DNA of 6,776 bases from Pullilachnospira_A gallistercoris. Its GTDB lineage: Bacteria > Bacillota > Clostridia > Lachnospirales > Lachnospiraceae. A program made the position numbers and the translations under genes. Shown here piece after piece: positions 1 to 5,686 of this stretch (the stretch's first letter is position 1; the number at the start of each line of letters is the position of its first letter). Where the stretch lies: the NCBI GenBank assembly GCA_018712125.1, contig DVHM01000158.1, positions 1 to 6,776 on the forward strand, read 5' to 3'. Under the pieces are notes generated by a model. That model did no database searches. It was not told where the DNA came from and saw only the letters and a program-made list of their open reading frames with translations.

Positions 1-297
1 GAAGATGGATTGCGATATTATATGCCATCCAGAGAGTATGGCTCTCATAATAAGCCACATATCCATGTAAATTATAAACATGAATCATCTGCCAGCATTT
101 GCTTGTTGGATGGTAGCGTACTGAGCGGAAATTTGCCATCAAAACCACTGAAAAGGGCGATCAGAAAAATATCGGAGAATCAAAAATTTTTGTTGGACTG
201 CTGGAATAAAAATACAGACGGATTGAAAGTGGATCTTAATCACTATTTTGGGGTTGTGCACTTGGAACGAGATTTACCGAACAGTCCATGCGTCTGA
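1..297 (+). CDS. DUF4160-family protein, 5' end missing
   Basis: The reading frame is open from the first base, so the gene begins before the window; the TTG at 10 and ATG at 22 lie inside the conserved domain and are unlikely starts. The diagnostic element is HNKPHIHV at about codons 16-23 from the window edge, the H-x-x-P-H-x-H-V core of DUF4160. It is followed by a GNLP motif and a helical segment ending around DCWNKNTDG, as expected of these small (about 80-100 aa) proteins. The function is unknown; members often sit beside DUF2442 genes, but none is visible here. GC content is about 38% (hand count, 1-240), well below the rest of the window, suggesting transfer. The last 12 or so residues (from about 261) are read out of frame through an integrase remnant, so the native C-terminus has probably been replaced. 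Confidence 0.72.
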   Translation, partial: EDGLRYYMPSREYGSHNKPHIHVNYKHESSASICLLDGSVLSGNLPSKPLKRAIRKISENQKFLLDCWNKNTDGLKVDLNHYFGVVHLERDLPNSPCV

Positions 298-440
298 TGT
301 TAAAAAAGTACATGGAGATGGCGGGGATCAAGCGGAAACGGACAACACAGATTTACATCCATATTGCGGCCGGAAAACAAGCGGAGATCCTGCGGGAACT
401 GCACCCGAGAAACCGGATGCATATTGTGGGAGTGGCATAA
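261..440 (+). pseudogene. Tyrosine recombinase (phage-type integrase) remnant, internally deleted
   Basis: In frame 3, overlapping the tail of the DUF4160 frame, the translation reads LGTRFTEQSM, then LKKYMEMAGIKRK, then TTQIYIH and KQAEILRELHPRN, ending at TAA 438-440. These pieces match the C-terminal catalytic domain of XerC/phage-type integrases: the helix ending in 'AGI', which normally precedes the PHxLRH box, and the TTxIYxH box, which carries the nucleophilic tyrosine. The roughly 40 residues expected between them (HxLR box and LGH segment) are missing, joined near 336-342, and everything upstream is lost. Only about 50 codons remain from the ATG at 288, so it cannot be an active recombinase. 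It is most likely the relic of an integrated element whose insertion or decay created the junction with the DUF4160 gene. Family assignment rests on motif memory and was not checked by alignment. Confidence 0.7.
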
Positions 441-486
441 GATTTGTGAGATGTATCGCGCCATCAGTTCTGTTTTTGAAAAATTA

Positions 487-516
487 TTGAATCTCTCGCC
501 GCCCATAAAGTATAAT
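487..516 (+). promoter_or_regulatory. Sigma-A-type promoter for the EamA/2H operon
   Basis: A consensus -10 TATAAT lies at 511-516, with a -35-like TTGAAT at 487-492 and an 18-base spacer. Transcription would start near 523, leaving a leader of about 45 bases before the ATG at 569. The ATG at 515 overlaps this -10 and so cannot be the real start of the downstream gene. Confidence 0.7.
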
Positions 517-568
517 GTCCTTGGTAAGATTTTTCGTTCTGCCGGATAGAGCGGATGGAAAGAGATAT

Positions 569-1531
569 ATGATAGAAATGAGCGAAACAATAGAGAAAAC
601 ATCGAAAGAACAGATACTTAAAAGTCAACCCCGCCTGATATTGTCAGCCCTCCTGTGCTGTGCTCTCTGGGGCAGCGCGTTTCCCTGTGTGAAGATCGGC
701 TATGAACTGCTCGCCATCGCGGATACAGGCAGCCAGATCCTCTTTGCCGGATACCGCTTTTTCCTGGCGGGGGTTCTGACTTTTCTGCTGGGCAGTCTAA
801 TGGAACGGCGTCTGCTTCGGATCCGCAGGTCATCCCTTCCGGCGGTTATCGGCCAGGGGCTTTTGCAGACCACAGGCCAGTACGTGTGTTTCTACATCGC
901 GCTGGCCCACATGAGCGGTTCCAAGGGATCGGTCATCAATGCTTCCAACGCCTTTTTCACGATTTTCTTCGCTCATTTCTTCCTGAAAAATGAGAAAATT
1001 CATTTGAAGAAGGCGCTGGGCTGTCTTGTGGGATTTGCGGGCGTCATCCTGATCAATCTGGGGCCGGGAGACATGGGCGGCGGGTTTACCCTTCTGGGAG
1101 AGGGGATGATGCTTTTGTGCGCCGCGGTGTACGGAGCCAGTTCCGTAACCATGAAACGGATTTCCCACAGGGAGTCGGCGGCCACGCTGACCGCTTTTCA
1201 GCTTCTCTTCGGAGGCGCTGCGCTGATCATCATCGGAGCGCTTCTCGGAGGGAAGGTTACGGGATTTACCCTGTCTTCCGCGGGACTGCTTTTCTACATG
1301 GCGCTCCTCTCGGCGGTGGCCTTTGTGGTCTGGACCGGTCTTCTGCGGGATTATCCTGCCGGGAGAGTGGCGGTTTTCGGATTTTCCATACCGGTGTTCG
1401 GCGTGTTGTTTTCCGGGATCTTTCTTAGGGAGCATTTCCTCTCCTGGAAAAACCTGGCGGCGCTGTTTTTGATCTGCATTGGCATTGTCATTGTAAACCT
1501 GAGAAAAAAGGAGGCGAAGACGGATGGATAA
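569..1531 (+). CDS. EamA/DMT-family transporter (drug/metabolite exporter)
   Basis: A 320-residue integral membrane protein with about ten hydrophobic segments arranged as two EamA repeats, roughly residues 27-162 and 175-311, the standard size and layout of the drug/metabolite transporter superfamily. Typical features are the first-helix ALWGSAFP motif (about 32-39), the YRFFLAG segment (62-68), the N-A-x-x-A/F-F pattern near 125-131 closing the first repeat, and LREHFLSWKNLAALFLI in the last hairpin. Members export amino acids, metabolites or drugs across the cytoplasmic membrane; the substrate cannot be read from sequence. The start at 569 is chosen because GGAAAGAG (557-564) lies just upstream; ATG 578 is an alternative. 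The upstream in-frame ATG at 515 falls in the promoter. Its 3' end overlaps the next gene by 8 bases, implying translational coupling. Confidence 0.9.
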   Translation: MIEMSETIEKTSKEQILKSQPRLILSALLCCALWGSAFPCVKIGYELLAIADTGSQILFAGYRFFLAGVLTFLLGSLMERRLLRIRRSSLPAVIGQGLLQTTGQYVCFYIALAHMSGSKGSVINASNAFFTIFFAHFFLKNEKIHLKKALGCLVGFAGVILINLGPGDMGGGFTLLGEGMMLLCAAVYGASSVTMKRISHRESAATLTAFQLLFGGAALIIIGALLGGKVTGFTLSSAGLLFYMALLSAVAFVVWTGLLRDYPAGRVAVFGFSIPVFGVLFSGIFLREHFLSWKNLAALFLICIGIVIVNLRKKEAKTDG

Positions 1532-1553
1532 CGGAACAGAGAAGGGGCAGGAG
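1508..1553 (+). promoter_or_regulatory. Two consecutive ribosome binding sites, two possible starts
   Basis: AAGGAGG at 1508-1514 is placed 9 bases before ATG 1524, and AGGAG at 1549-1553 lies 6 bases before an in-frame ATG at 1560. Both starts open with Met-Asp-Asn. Sequence alone does not decide between them; the first overlaps the transporter gene, the second leaves a 28-base gap. Confidence 0.5.
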
Positions 1554-2237
1554 AATAGGATGGATAACAGGAAACGGCTGGAGGAGCTCTACGACCATAT
1601 TTTCGCGGAGGGAAAGGAGGCGCTCGCCCGGGGCGGCGTGGTGGATTCCTTTCTCGTGAATCCGCAGACAGATACCAGAATGGGTGTATCGCTGGTTATC
1701 CGGGTGCCGGACGAACTGCAGAATCCTCTCTGTGAGGAGTTGGGGGAACTTCGGGAAATGGAGCCGGGACTGTACTATTATCCCCAGCTGAACTATCATG
1801 TGACGCTGCTGGATCTTCTGCGGGGCCGTCCGGGACTGACCTGTCCGCCGGACCTGGCAAAAAAATATTTCGATTGCGTGAAGGCTGCCGTCGCGGATAT
1901 CGAGCCCTTTTCGATTTCCCTGGAAGGGCTGACCGCCAGCAGGGAGGCGGTCATGGCAAAGGGATATTATGAAGATGGGATGCGGCAGCTGCGGGCGGCC
2001 ATCCGAAAGGCTGTGCGGGAGACGGGGCTGCCCCTGGAGGAGCGGTATGAGACCTTTTCCTGTCATGTGACGACAGTGCGGTTTCCGAAGAAGATCTCCA
2101 ATCCGGAAAAGTTTTTTGATTTCCTGGAGGAGGAATCCAGAGAGCCCTTCGGAAAGTTTCGGGTGGATGAGATCGAGCTGGTTTACCATGACTGGTACGA
2201 CGCCAAAAAGAAGATTCTGGGGAGGATTTCCCTTTAA
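1524..2237 (+). CDS. 2H-phosphoesterase superfamily protein (2'-5' RNA ligase-like)
   Basis: A 237-residue soluble protein (225 if ATG 1560 is used) carrying the two H-x-T/S motifs that define the 2H phosphoesterase fold: YHVTLL with His92 and Thr94, and CHVTTVRF with His181 and Thr183. In this superfamily (LigT/2'-5' RNA ligase, cyclic phosphodiesterases, YjcG-like proteins) the two histidines act on 2'-5' or cyclic phosphate linkages of RNA or nucleotides. The spacing of about 89 residues between motifs fits the bilobed fold. Residues 125-136 (DIEPFSISLEGL) match the strand pattern of the middle lobe. The exact substrate is unknown; close relatives are sometimes labelled 'mutarotase', which the motifs do not support. 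It forms an operon with the EamA transporter, whose stop codon it overlaps, and a terminator follows about 70 bases downstream. The function of the pairing is not known. Confidence 0.8.
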   Translation: MDNGTEKGQENRMDNRKRLEELYDHIFAEGKEALARGGVVDSFLVNPQTDTRMGVSLVIRVPDELQNPLCEELGELREMEPGLYYYPQLNYHVTLLDLLRGRPGLTCPPDLAKKYFDCVKAAVADIEPFSISLEGLTASREAVMAKGYYEDGMRQLRAAIRKAVRETGLPLEERYETFSCHVTTVRFPKKISNPEKFFDFLEEESREPFGKFRVDEIELVYHDWYDAKKKILGRISL

Positions 2238-2307
2238 GATTCCGGGATGATGCAGGCTTGGAGTGTGTGTCTTTGCCAGAGGGGCCTGTGCCTGATGAAA
2301 AATTATG

Positions 2308-2336
2308 AGCGGCATTCTCAGTGAATGTCGCTTTTT
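2308..2336 (+). terminator. Rho-independent terminator after the 2H gene
   Basis: A 10-base-pair stem (2308-2317 with 2323-2332, including one G-U pair) closes a five-base TCAGT loop and runs into five T residues at 2332-2336. It lies about 70 bases after the 2H stop codon and only about 40 bases before the sigma factor start. It could end the upstream operon or act as an attenuator in the sigma leader. Confidence 0.75.
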
Positions 2337-2376
2337 CTCACTCTGCCGCGTTATATATATGAGAGGAGATCATTCC

Positions 2377-2859
2377 ATGGATGAGAGGCGGATTGCAGAC
2401 TGGTATCAGAAATACAGCACAGAAATCTATCGTTTTTGCCTGACGCTGTTGGCGGATAGGGCTTCGACGGAGGACGCGCTGCAGGAGACCTTCCTGAAAG
2501 CCCTGCGCAGCCCGGAAAAAAGTTTTCACAAAGGACAGGAGAAAAGCTGGCTTTATCAGATAGCGAAACACACCTGTTACGATATGCTGCGAAAACAGAG
2601 ACGGGAAATGCCCCAGGGGACGGCGGAGGAATTTCTGTGCCACATTCCGGAAAAAGATCCGGGGCATCCTCTGGATTTTGCGGATATGGTAAGCAGTCTT
2701 GCGAAGGAGGATAAGGAGATTGTCAGCCTTCGGATCATCGGAGGATTTTCTCACAGGGAAATCGCCCGGATGACGGGATTCTCCCTGCATGCGGAGAAGA
2801 AACGTTATGAGCGCGCGATTCAAAAATTGCGTCGTGAATATGAGGAGGAGAGCGGATGA
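2377..2859 (+). CDS. ECF-type RNA polymerase sigma factor (sigma-70 family)
   Basis: A 160-residue protein with only regions sigma-2 and sigma-4, the architecture of extracytoplasmic-function sigma factors. Region 2 spans about residues 5-75: YRFCLTLL, then the acidic ASTEDALQETFLKAL block that contacts the polymerase beta' subunit, and SWLYQIAKHTCYDMLRKQ, the -10 recognition and melting helix. Region 4 spans about 101-155, with the helix-turn-helix FSHREIARMTGFSLHAEKKRYERAIQKLR-like segment (124-152) that binds the -35 element. The start at 2377 has GAGGAG 8 bases upstream; an in-frame extension to 2305 runs back through the terminator hairpin and is rejected. The stop overlaps the next start as ATGA, indicating coupled expression with its probable anti-sigma partner. 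No ECF-like self-promoter (AAC-type -35) is visible upstream, so self-activation is not supported here. Confidence 0.9.
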   Translation: MDERRIADWYQKYSTEIYRFCLTLLADRASTEDALQETFLKALRSPEKSFHKGQEKSWLYQIAKHTCYDMLRKQRREMPQGTAEEFLCHIPEKDPGHPLDFADMVSSLAKEDKEIVSLRIIGGFSHREIARMTGFSLHAEKKRYERAIQKLRREYEEESG

Positions 2860-3605
2860 CAGACAGAGCGTTTGAGCGGATTTTACGCGGGGCGGTAGAC
2901 AGGATGCCAAAGCCCTCAGGGCAAATGGAGTTTGAGATTTACGATAGAAAGCAAAGGAGGAGATGGAGAAAGCCTCTTGCGTGGGCGGCCGTATTCGCGC
3001 TGGTGCTTCTGGTCGGGAGAATCGGCTATGCCGCGTATGGACTGGAATATGGGGCGTGGGTGACAGGCAGAAGTGAACTGTGGACAGCGGCCTCCGGAGA
3101 TGCAAAAAAGGCAGGCGCCGATCTGTCGGAACAGTACGGAGATTATGTGTTTTCGGATATGACGGAATTGTCCGTGGTACCCCATGGGACGTCTTGGCAG
3201 GACGCGCTTCTGCGGCCGGTGTATCGGGCGTACTCTCTGGTGTATCAGAAGAGTGCCGGGGCAGAGGCACCCCCCTCTTTTTCCATTACTCTTGGCAGTA
3301 CTGCCCATCCCTACTGGCGCACGTATTTTGGCTATGATGAAGCCGGGAAATATCTCTTTAAAGATACCGATGGTACGGATGAAGGGGCGTGTGGAGAGGC
3401 ACGGACGCTGGAGAACTCCCGGTGGGAGTACGGCGGCCTTTCGGTAGCCTATGAGTGTTATGAGGATTCCGGGCAGATACACCGGGTCATAACCTGGCAG
3501 AATCCGAAGACGGAAACCTGTGTGTATATAACCTGGGATGGGGATACCATTTCCAGGGAGGAAATGTTTCAATATGCGCGGATGATCCTGGATGAAAATA
3601 TGTAA
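2856..3605 (+). CDS. Single-pass membrane protein, probable anti-sigma factor / sensor
   Basis: A 249-residue protein with a basic cytoplasmic N-terminus (about 1-40, ending KQRRRWRK), one membrane helix (about 41-58, LAWAAVFALVLLVG) and a roughly 190-residue external domain. The positive-inside charge places the C-terminal part outside the cell. The first ATG overlaps the sigma factor stop, the classical arrangement in which a membrane anti-sigma factor holds its ECF sigma until a signal is sensed outside. The short N-terminus would be the sigma-binding part, but no H-x3-C-x2-C zinc anti-sigma motif is present. The external domain ends with YITWDGDTISREEMFQYARM, reminiscent of DUF4367 domains found on similar proteins; this match is tentative. 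Role as anti-sigma is inferred from position and topology, not from a recognised binding domain. Confidence 0.75.
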   Translation: MTDRAFERILRGAVDRMPKPSGQMEFEIYDRKQRRRWRKPLAWAAVFALVLLVGRIGYAAYGLEYGAWVTGRSELWTAASGDAKKAGADLSEQYGDYVFSDMTELSVVPHGTSWQDALLRPVYRAYSLVYQKSAGAEAPPSFSITLGSTAHPYWRTYFGYDEAGKYLFKDTDGTDEGACGEARTLENSRWEYGGLSVAYECYEDSGQIHRVITWQNPKTETCVYITWDGDTISREEMFQYARMILDENM

Positions 3606-3615
3606 AAGGTATTGT

Positions 3616-3661
3616 ATATGCTTTGCGGGATGTGTTATCATCTTTGCAAAGCATATTTTTT
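3616..3661 (+). terminator. Strong rho-independent terminator after the sigma/anti-sigma operon
   Basis: An 11-base-pair perfect stem pairs 3616-3626 with 3646-3656. A further GATG/CATC pairing (3629-3632 with 3639-3642) extends the hairpin around a six-base loop. It is followed by a T run, 3656-3661, and begins 10 bases after the stop codon. The opposite strand lacks a T tail, so it acts on + strand transcripts only. Confidence 0.9.
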
Positions 3662-3784
3662 CTGTTCTTCATATCTGATCTCATTTCAAGTGATATCTGA
3701 AAATTCATGCTTTTCCAATTTACTGACAAGGCAGGAGTTTTCGGAGGGCTCCTGTGAAAAACGACATAGGATAAGGAGCACTTT

Positions 3785-4054
3785 ATGACAGAGGGAGGGA
3801 TGAATATGTGTGAAGCAATAGAGGAAATGATTGAGGATGGAAGGATTGAGGGTCGTGCCGAGGGCCGTTTGGAGGGTCGCGCCGAGGGTCGTGCCGAGAG
3901 CATACTGGAGCTTCTTCAGGAACTGGGGGAGATCCCGGAGCAGACGAGAGAACAGATTTTGCGGGAGACCGACCGCGAAAAGCTGCGCCGATGGCTGAAG
4001 GCTGCGGCAAAAGCCGGAAGCGTCGAAGAGTTCTGCGAGAACGCCGGGATATAG
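3785..4054 (+). CDS. Small protein resembling the C-terminal tail of Rpn/PD-(D/E)XK transposase-like proteins
   Basis: An 89-residue acidic, helical protein. MNMCEAIEEMIEDG (6-19) leads into a charged Gly-Arg-Ala-Glu repeat (22-37), then SILELLQELGEIPEQ and a WLKAAAKAGSVEEF ending (69-82). This order is typical of the variable C-terminal region of Rpn-family recombination-promoting nuclease / PD-(D/E)XK 'transposase' proteins in Clostridia, whose N-terminal nuclease domain would normally precede it. No nuclease domain is found here: an in-frame stop lies at 3767-3769, and the sequence before that ends in a terminator. A good ribosome binding site, AAGGAG at 3773-3778 with a 6-base spacer, suggests it is translated alone; ATG 3800 and 3806 are internal alternatives. 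It may be a 5'-truncated relic or a small stand-alone form. Family assignment is from motif memory. Confidence 0.6.
   Translation: MTEGGMNMCEAIEEMIEDGRIEGRAEGRLEGRAEGRAESILELLQELGEIPEQTREQILRETDREKLRRWLKAAAKAGSVEEFCENAGI
3848..3895 (+). repeat. Four tandem 12-base units inside the Rpn-tail gene
   Basis: Four consecutive units of the form GAG-GGT-CGT-GCC, differing at a few positions (the second reads GAG-GGC-CGT-TTG), encode Glu-Gly-Arg-Ala/Leu four times. A degenerate fifth copy (Glu-Asp-Gly-Arg-Ile) precedes it. Because units are whole codons, gain or loss by slippage keeps the frame. Confidence 0.8.
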
Positions 4055-4094
4055 GTAGCATTGCATAAGAAACAGACAGGGAAGGAAGAAAAAC

Positions 4095-4757
4095 GTGAAA
4101 AAGACATTTTTATTGATGTTGGCGGGGGTAATGGCTTTTTCCATGATCGCCTGCGGCGGAACGGATCAGGAAGCGAATGAACAGCAGAATCAGGAACAGG
4201 TTTCGGAGGAGAAGACCGGCATTGCTGCTGTAGTGGACAATCTTTATCACAGCAACTATGAATACGAAAAAACGCAGACCACCATGCTGGGGGATGAGGA
4301 GATTCAGGTGGTGTATCAGGGCGCGTATATCGCGTCCCCCTATCAGGAGTATGTGAAGGTCATCGAGGCGCCGGATGAGGCGGACTGGACGGAAGCCTAT
4401 TCTTCCGGCGATGGCGAGACGGTGGAGTCGACCTTTCGGACGGCCGACGGGTTGATGACCCAGGAGTCGGAGCGGAGTTATCCTTATGGCTACGGAGAGA
4501 ATCTGGAATTTACGCTGGATCGGGAGGAGACGCTGGACGGAGTTCTCTGTGATGTGTATCGGACGGAGTATACCCGCCAGGTTCAGGATGGATTCCGCAA
4601 GGTGGATGCCGCTGTCAAGCAGGAGTATTATATTGACAGAGAAAAGCAGCAGGTGGCAATGATATATACCGACCTCTCCGAGGTTCAGGAGGGCTCCACG
4701 GAGACTTTAAGGATCTATAATTACAATGGAGATATCGCGATTGAGCCGCTGTCCTGA
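4095..4757 (+). CDS. Lipoprotein of unknown function (220 aa)
   Basis: The N-terminus is a clear bacterial lipoprotein signal: MKK, a hydrophobic core, and the lipobox MIAC with Cys20 as the lipid-attachment residue, followed by GG and a Gln/Glu-rich linker (about 24-40). The mature protein is therefore tethered to the outer face of the membrane. The body has alternating strand-like segments such as EIQVVYQGAYI, LEFTLDREETLDGVLCDVYRTEY and VKQEYYIDREKQQVAMIYTD. The last is reminiscent of LolA/LppX-like half-barrel lipoproteins, where 'YYID' is followed by substrate description strands, but I do not recognise the family. Translation starts at GTG 4095 with GAAGGAAG 6 bases upstream. It lies 40 bases after the Rpn-tail gene and 34 bases before a second lipoprotein, so probably in one transcript. 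Confidence 0.75.
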   Translation: MKKTFLLMLAGVMAFSMIACGGTDQEANEQQNQEQVSEEKTGIAAVVDNLYHSNYEYEKTQTTMLGDEEIQVVYQGAYIASPYQEYVKVIEAPDEADWTEAYSSGDGETVESTFRTADGLMTQESERSYPYGYGENLEFTLDREETLDGVLCDVYRTEYTRQVQDGFRKVDAAVKQEYYIDREKQQVAMIYTDLSEVQEGSTETLRIYNYNGDIAIEPLS

Positions 4758-4791
4758 CAGCCGGCCTGATATCGGAAAGAGGGGAGGGCAT

Positions 4792-5664
4792 ATGGGAAAA
4801 TACGCCGGGAGAGTGCTGGGATTTTTGCTGTTCGCAGCAGCAATTTTCTGTCCGGGATGTGGTGCTTTGGGCGATGGTCTTACGTTTTTCCCGGGGTACG
4901 AGAGAACTTTCGGGGAAGAGGAAACCGAGGGAACGCTTCAGCGATTCCTCGCATTCGCGGAGCAGACGGATTTTTCCGAATGGGACTATGGTGTGGAGTA
5001 TGAGGTGGGCGAAGGGGCGCCGGAGGAGATTTCCCGGAAGGGAATGACCGGACAGGTGCAGGCTTACCGCAATCGAAAGCAGACGGTGTTCCAGGCGGAG
5101 ATGAGCGGGGGCACCTTTTACTATAATCAGGGCGAAGGGATTCTTCACTGTGACACAGCGGAGGGAACCGGCCCCTGGGATGGACAGGCCTGTGTCTGGG
5201 AAGATTTCCCCTTTGACGCAGTCAATCAGAGGGGAAATGAAATGCTGCACACGTTGTTGGCATCTGGGGAGTTTACGGATGTGGTCTGCGAGTATGTGGA
5301 CGCCATCGACTATGACTGCAAAAACATGCTGCGGATCTATTTCTGGGACCATGACAAATCGGGGAACCCTGAGTGGAACGGGCAGACGGAGGAGTGGACG
5401 CAGCACTTCGGACAGGCGGTGCCCCGGGAGATTTTTGTGGCTTGCAATGATGACGGCACGGCCTGGCAGTCGGTGGTCATGCGGTGGGATGAGCCCTGGG
5501 GACGCTGCGAGGTCTGCTGGAACAGTTATGACGCGCTGCTTCAGTCAGATCGCTGTGTGATCCGCTACGAGTACCGGCATGGGCTGCGCCAGGATGGCGT
5601 GCCCTCCCTGGAAGAGCAGAAGGAGCAGTTGCTTCGGGAGATGGGTAACCATCCCTATTATTGA
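4792..5664 (+). CDS. Cys- and Trp-rich lipoprotein of unknown function (290 aa)
   Basis: The start at 4792 follows GGGGAGGG by a few bases and gives a signal peptide (GKYAGRVLGFLLFAAAIF) ending in C-P-G-C. Cys23 is the likely lipidated residue, although the -3 position is Cys20 rather than the usual Leu, so the lipobox is imperfect. An upstream in-frame ATG at 4726 would place charged residues ahead of the signal and lies inside the previous gene. The mature part has eight further cysteines (120, 134, 166, 176, 218, 239, 242, 255), including C239-x-x-C242, and about ten tryptophans, unusual for an exported Firmicutes protein. Segments such as CKNMLRIYFWDHD look strand-rich. I do not recognise the family and see no catalytic motif. 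It is not evidently a paralogue of the preceding lipoprotein. The next gene starts 22 bases later. Confidence 0.7.
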   Translation: MGKYAGRVLGFLLFAAAIFCPGCGALGDGLTFFPGYERTFGEEETEGTLQRFLAFAEQTDFSEWDYGVEYEVGEGAPEEISRKGMTGQVQAYRNRKQTVFQAEMSGGTFYYNQGEGILHCDTAEGTGPWDGQACVWEDFPFDAVNQRGNEMLHTLLASGEFTDVVCEYVDAIDYDCKNMLRIYFWDHDKSGNPEWNGQTEEWTQHFGQAVPREIFVACNDDGTAWQSVVMRWDEPWGRCEVCWNSYDALLQSDRCVIRYEYRHGLRQDGVPSLEEQKEQLLREMGNHPYY

Positions 5665-5686
5665 CAGAGAAGGAGGAACAAGCGAT

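Noticed and set aside
515..568. Upstream extension of the EamA gene to ATG 515
   Set aside because: This ATG overlaps the TATAAT box and lies before the predicted transcription start; a better ribosome binding site precedes ATG 569.
1488..2315. Long minus-strand open frame of 275 codons opposite the 2H gene
   Set aside because: It is the antisense shadow of a gene with clear family motifs; its translation is Pro/His/Arg-rich with no domain, and no ribosome binding site supports it. The same holds for the minus-strand frames at 830-1435, 2338-3270, 2916-3641 and 4615-5406.
2305..2376. N-terminal extension of the sigma factor to ATG 2305
   Set aside because: It would encode the terminator hairpin and adds residues absent from ECF sigma factors; GAGGAG before ATG 2377 is decisive.
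3612..3641. Promoter-like TTGTAT - 18 bases - TATCAT within the second terminator
   Set aside because: Both boxes are poor matches and lie inside the hairpin, which explains the sequence better.
3732..3754. Six-base-pair inverted repeat CAGGAG/CTCCTG with an 11-base loop
   Set aside because: The stem is short and has no T run; it may be chance or a weak leader structure before the Rpn-tail gene.
3630..3788. A 52-codon + strand frame ending in an ATGA overlap with the Rpn-tail start
   Set aside because: Its ATG lies in the terminator loop, it has no ribosome binding site and its translation matches nothing I recognise.
3848..3895. Short tandem repeats as a possible CRISPR or integration array
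   Set aside because: The 12-base units are contiguous, codon-phased and encode a Glu-Gly-Arg-Ala repeat; there are no spacers.
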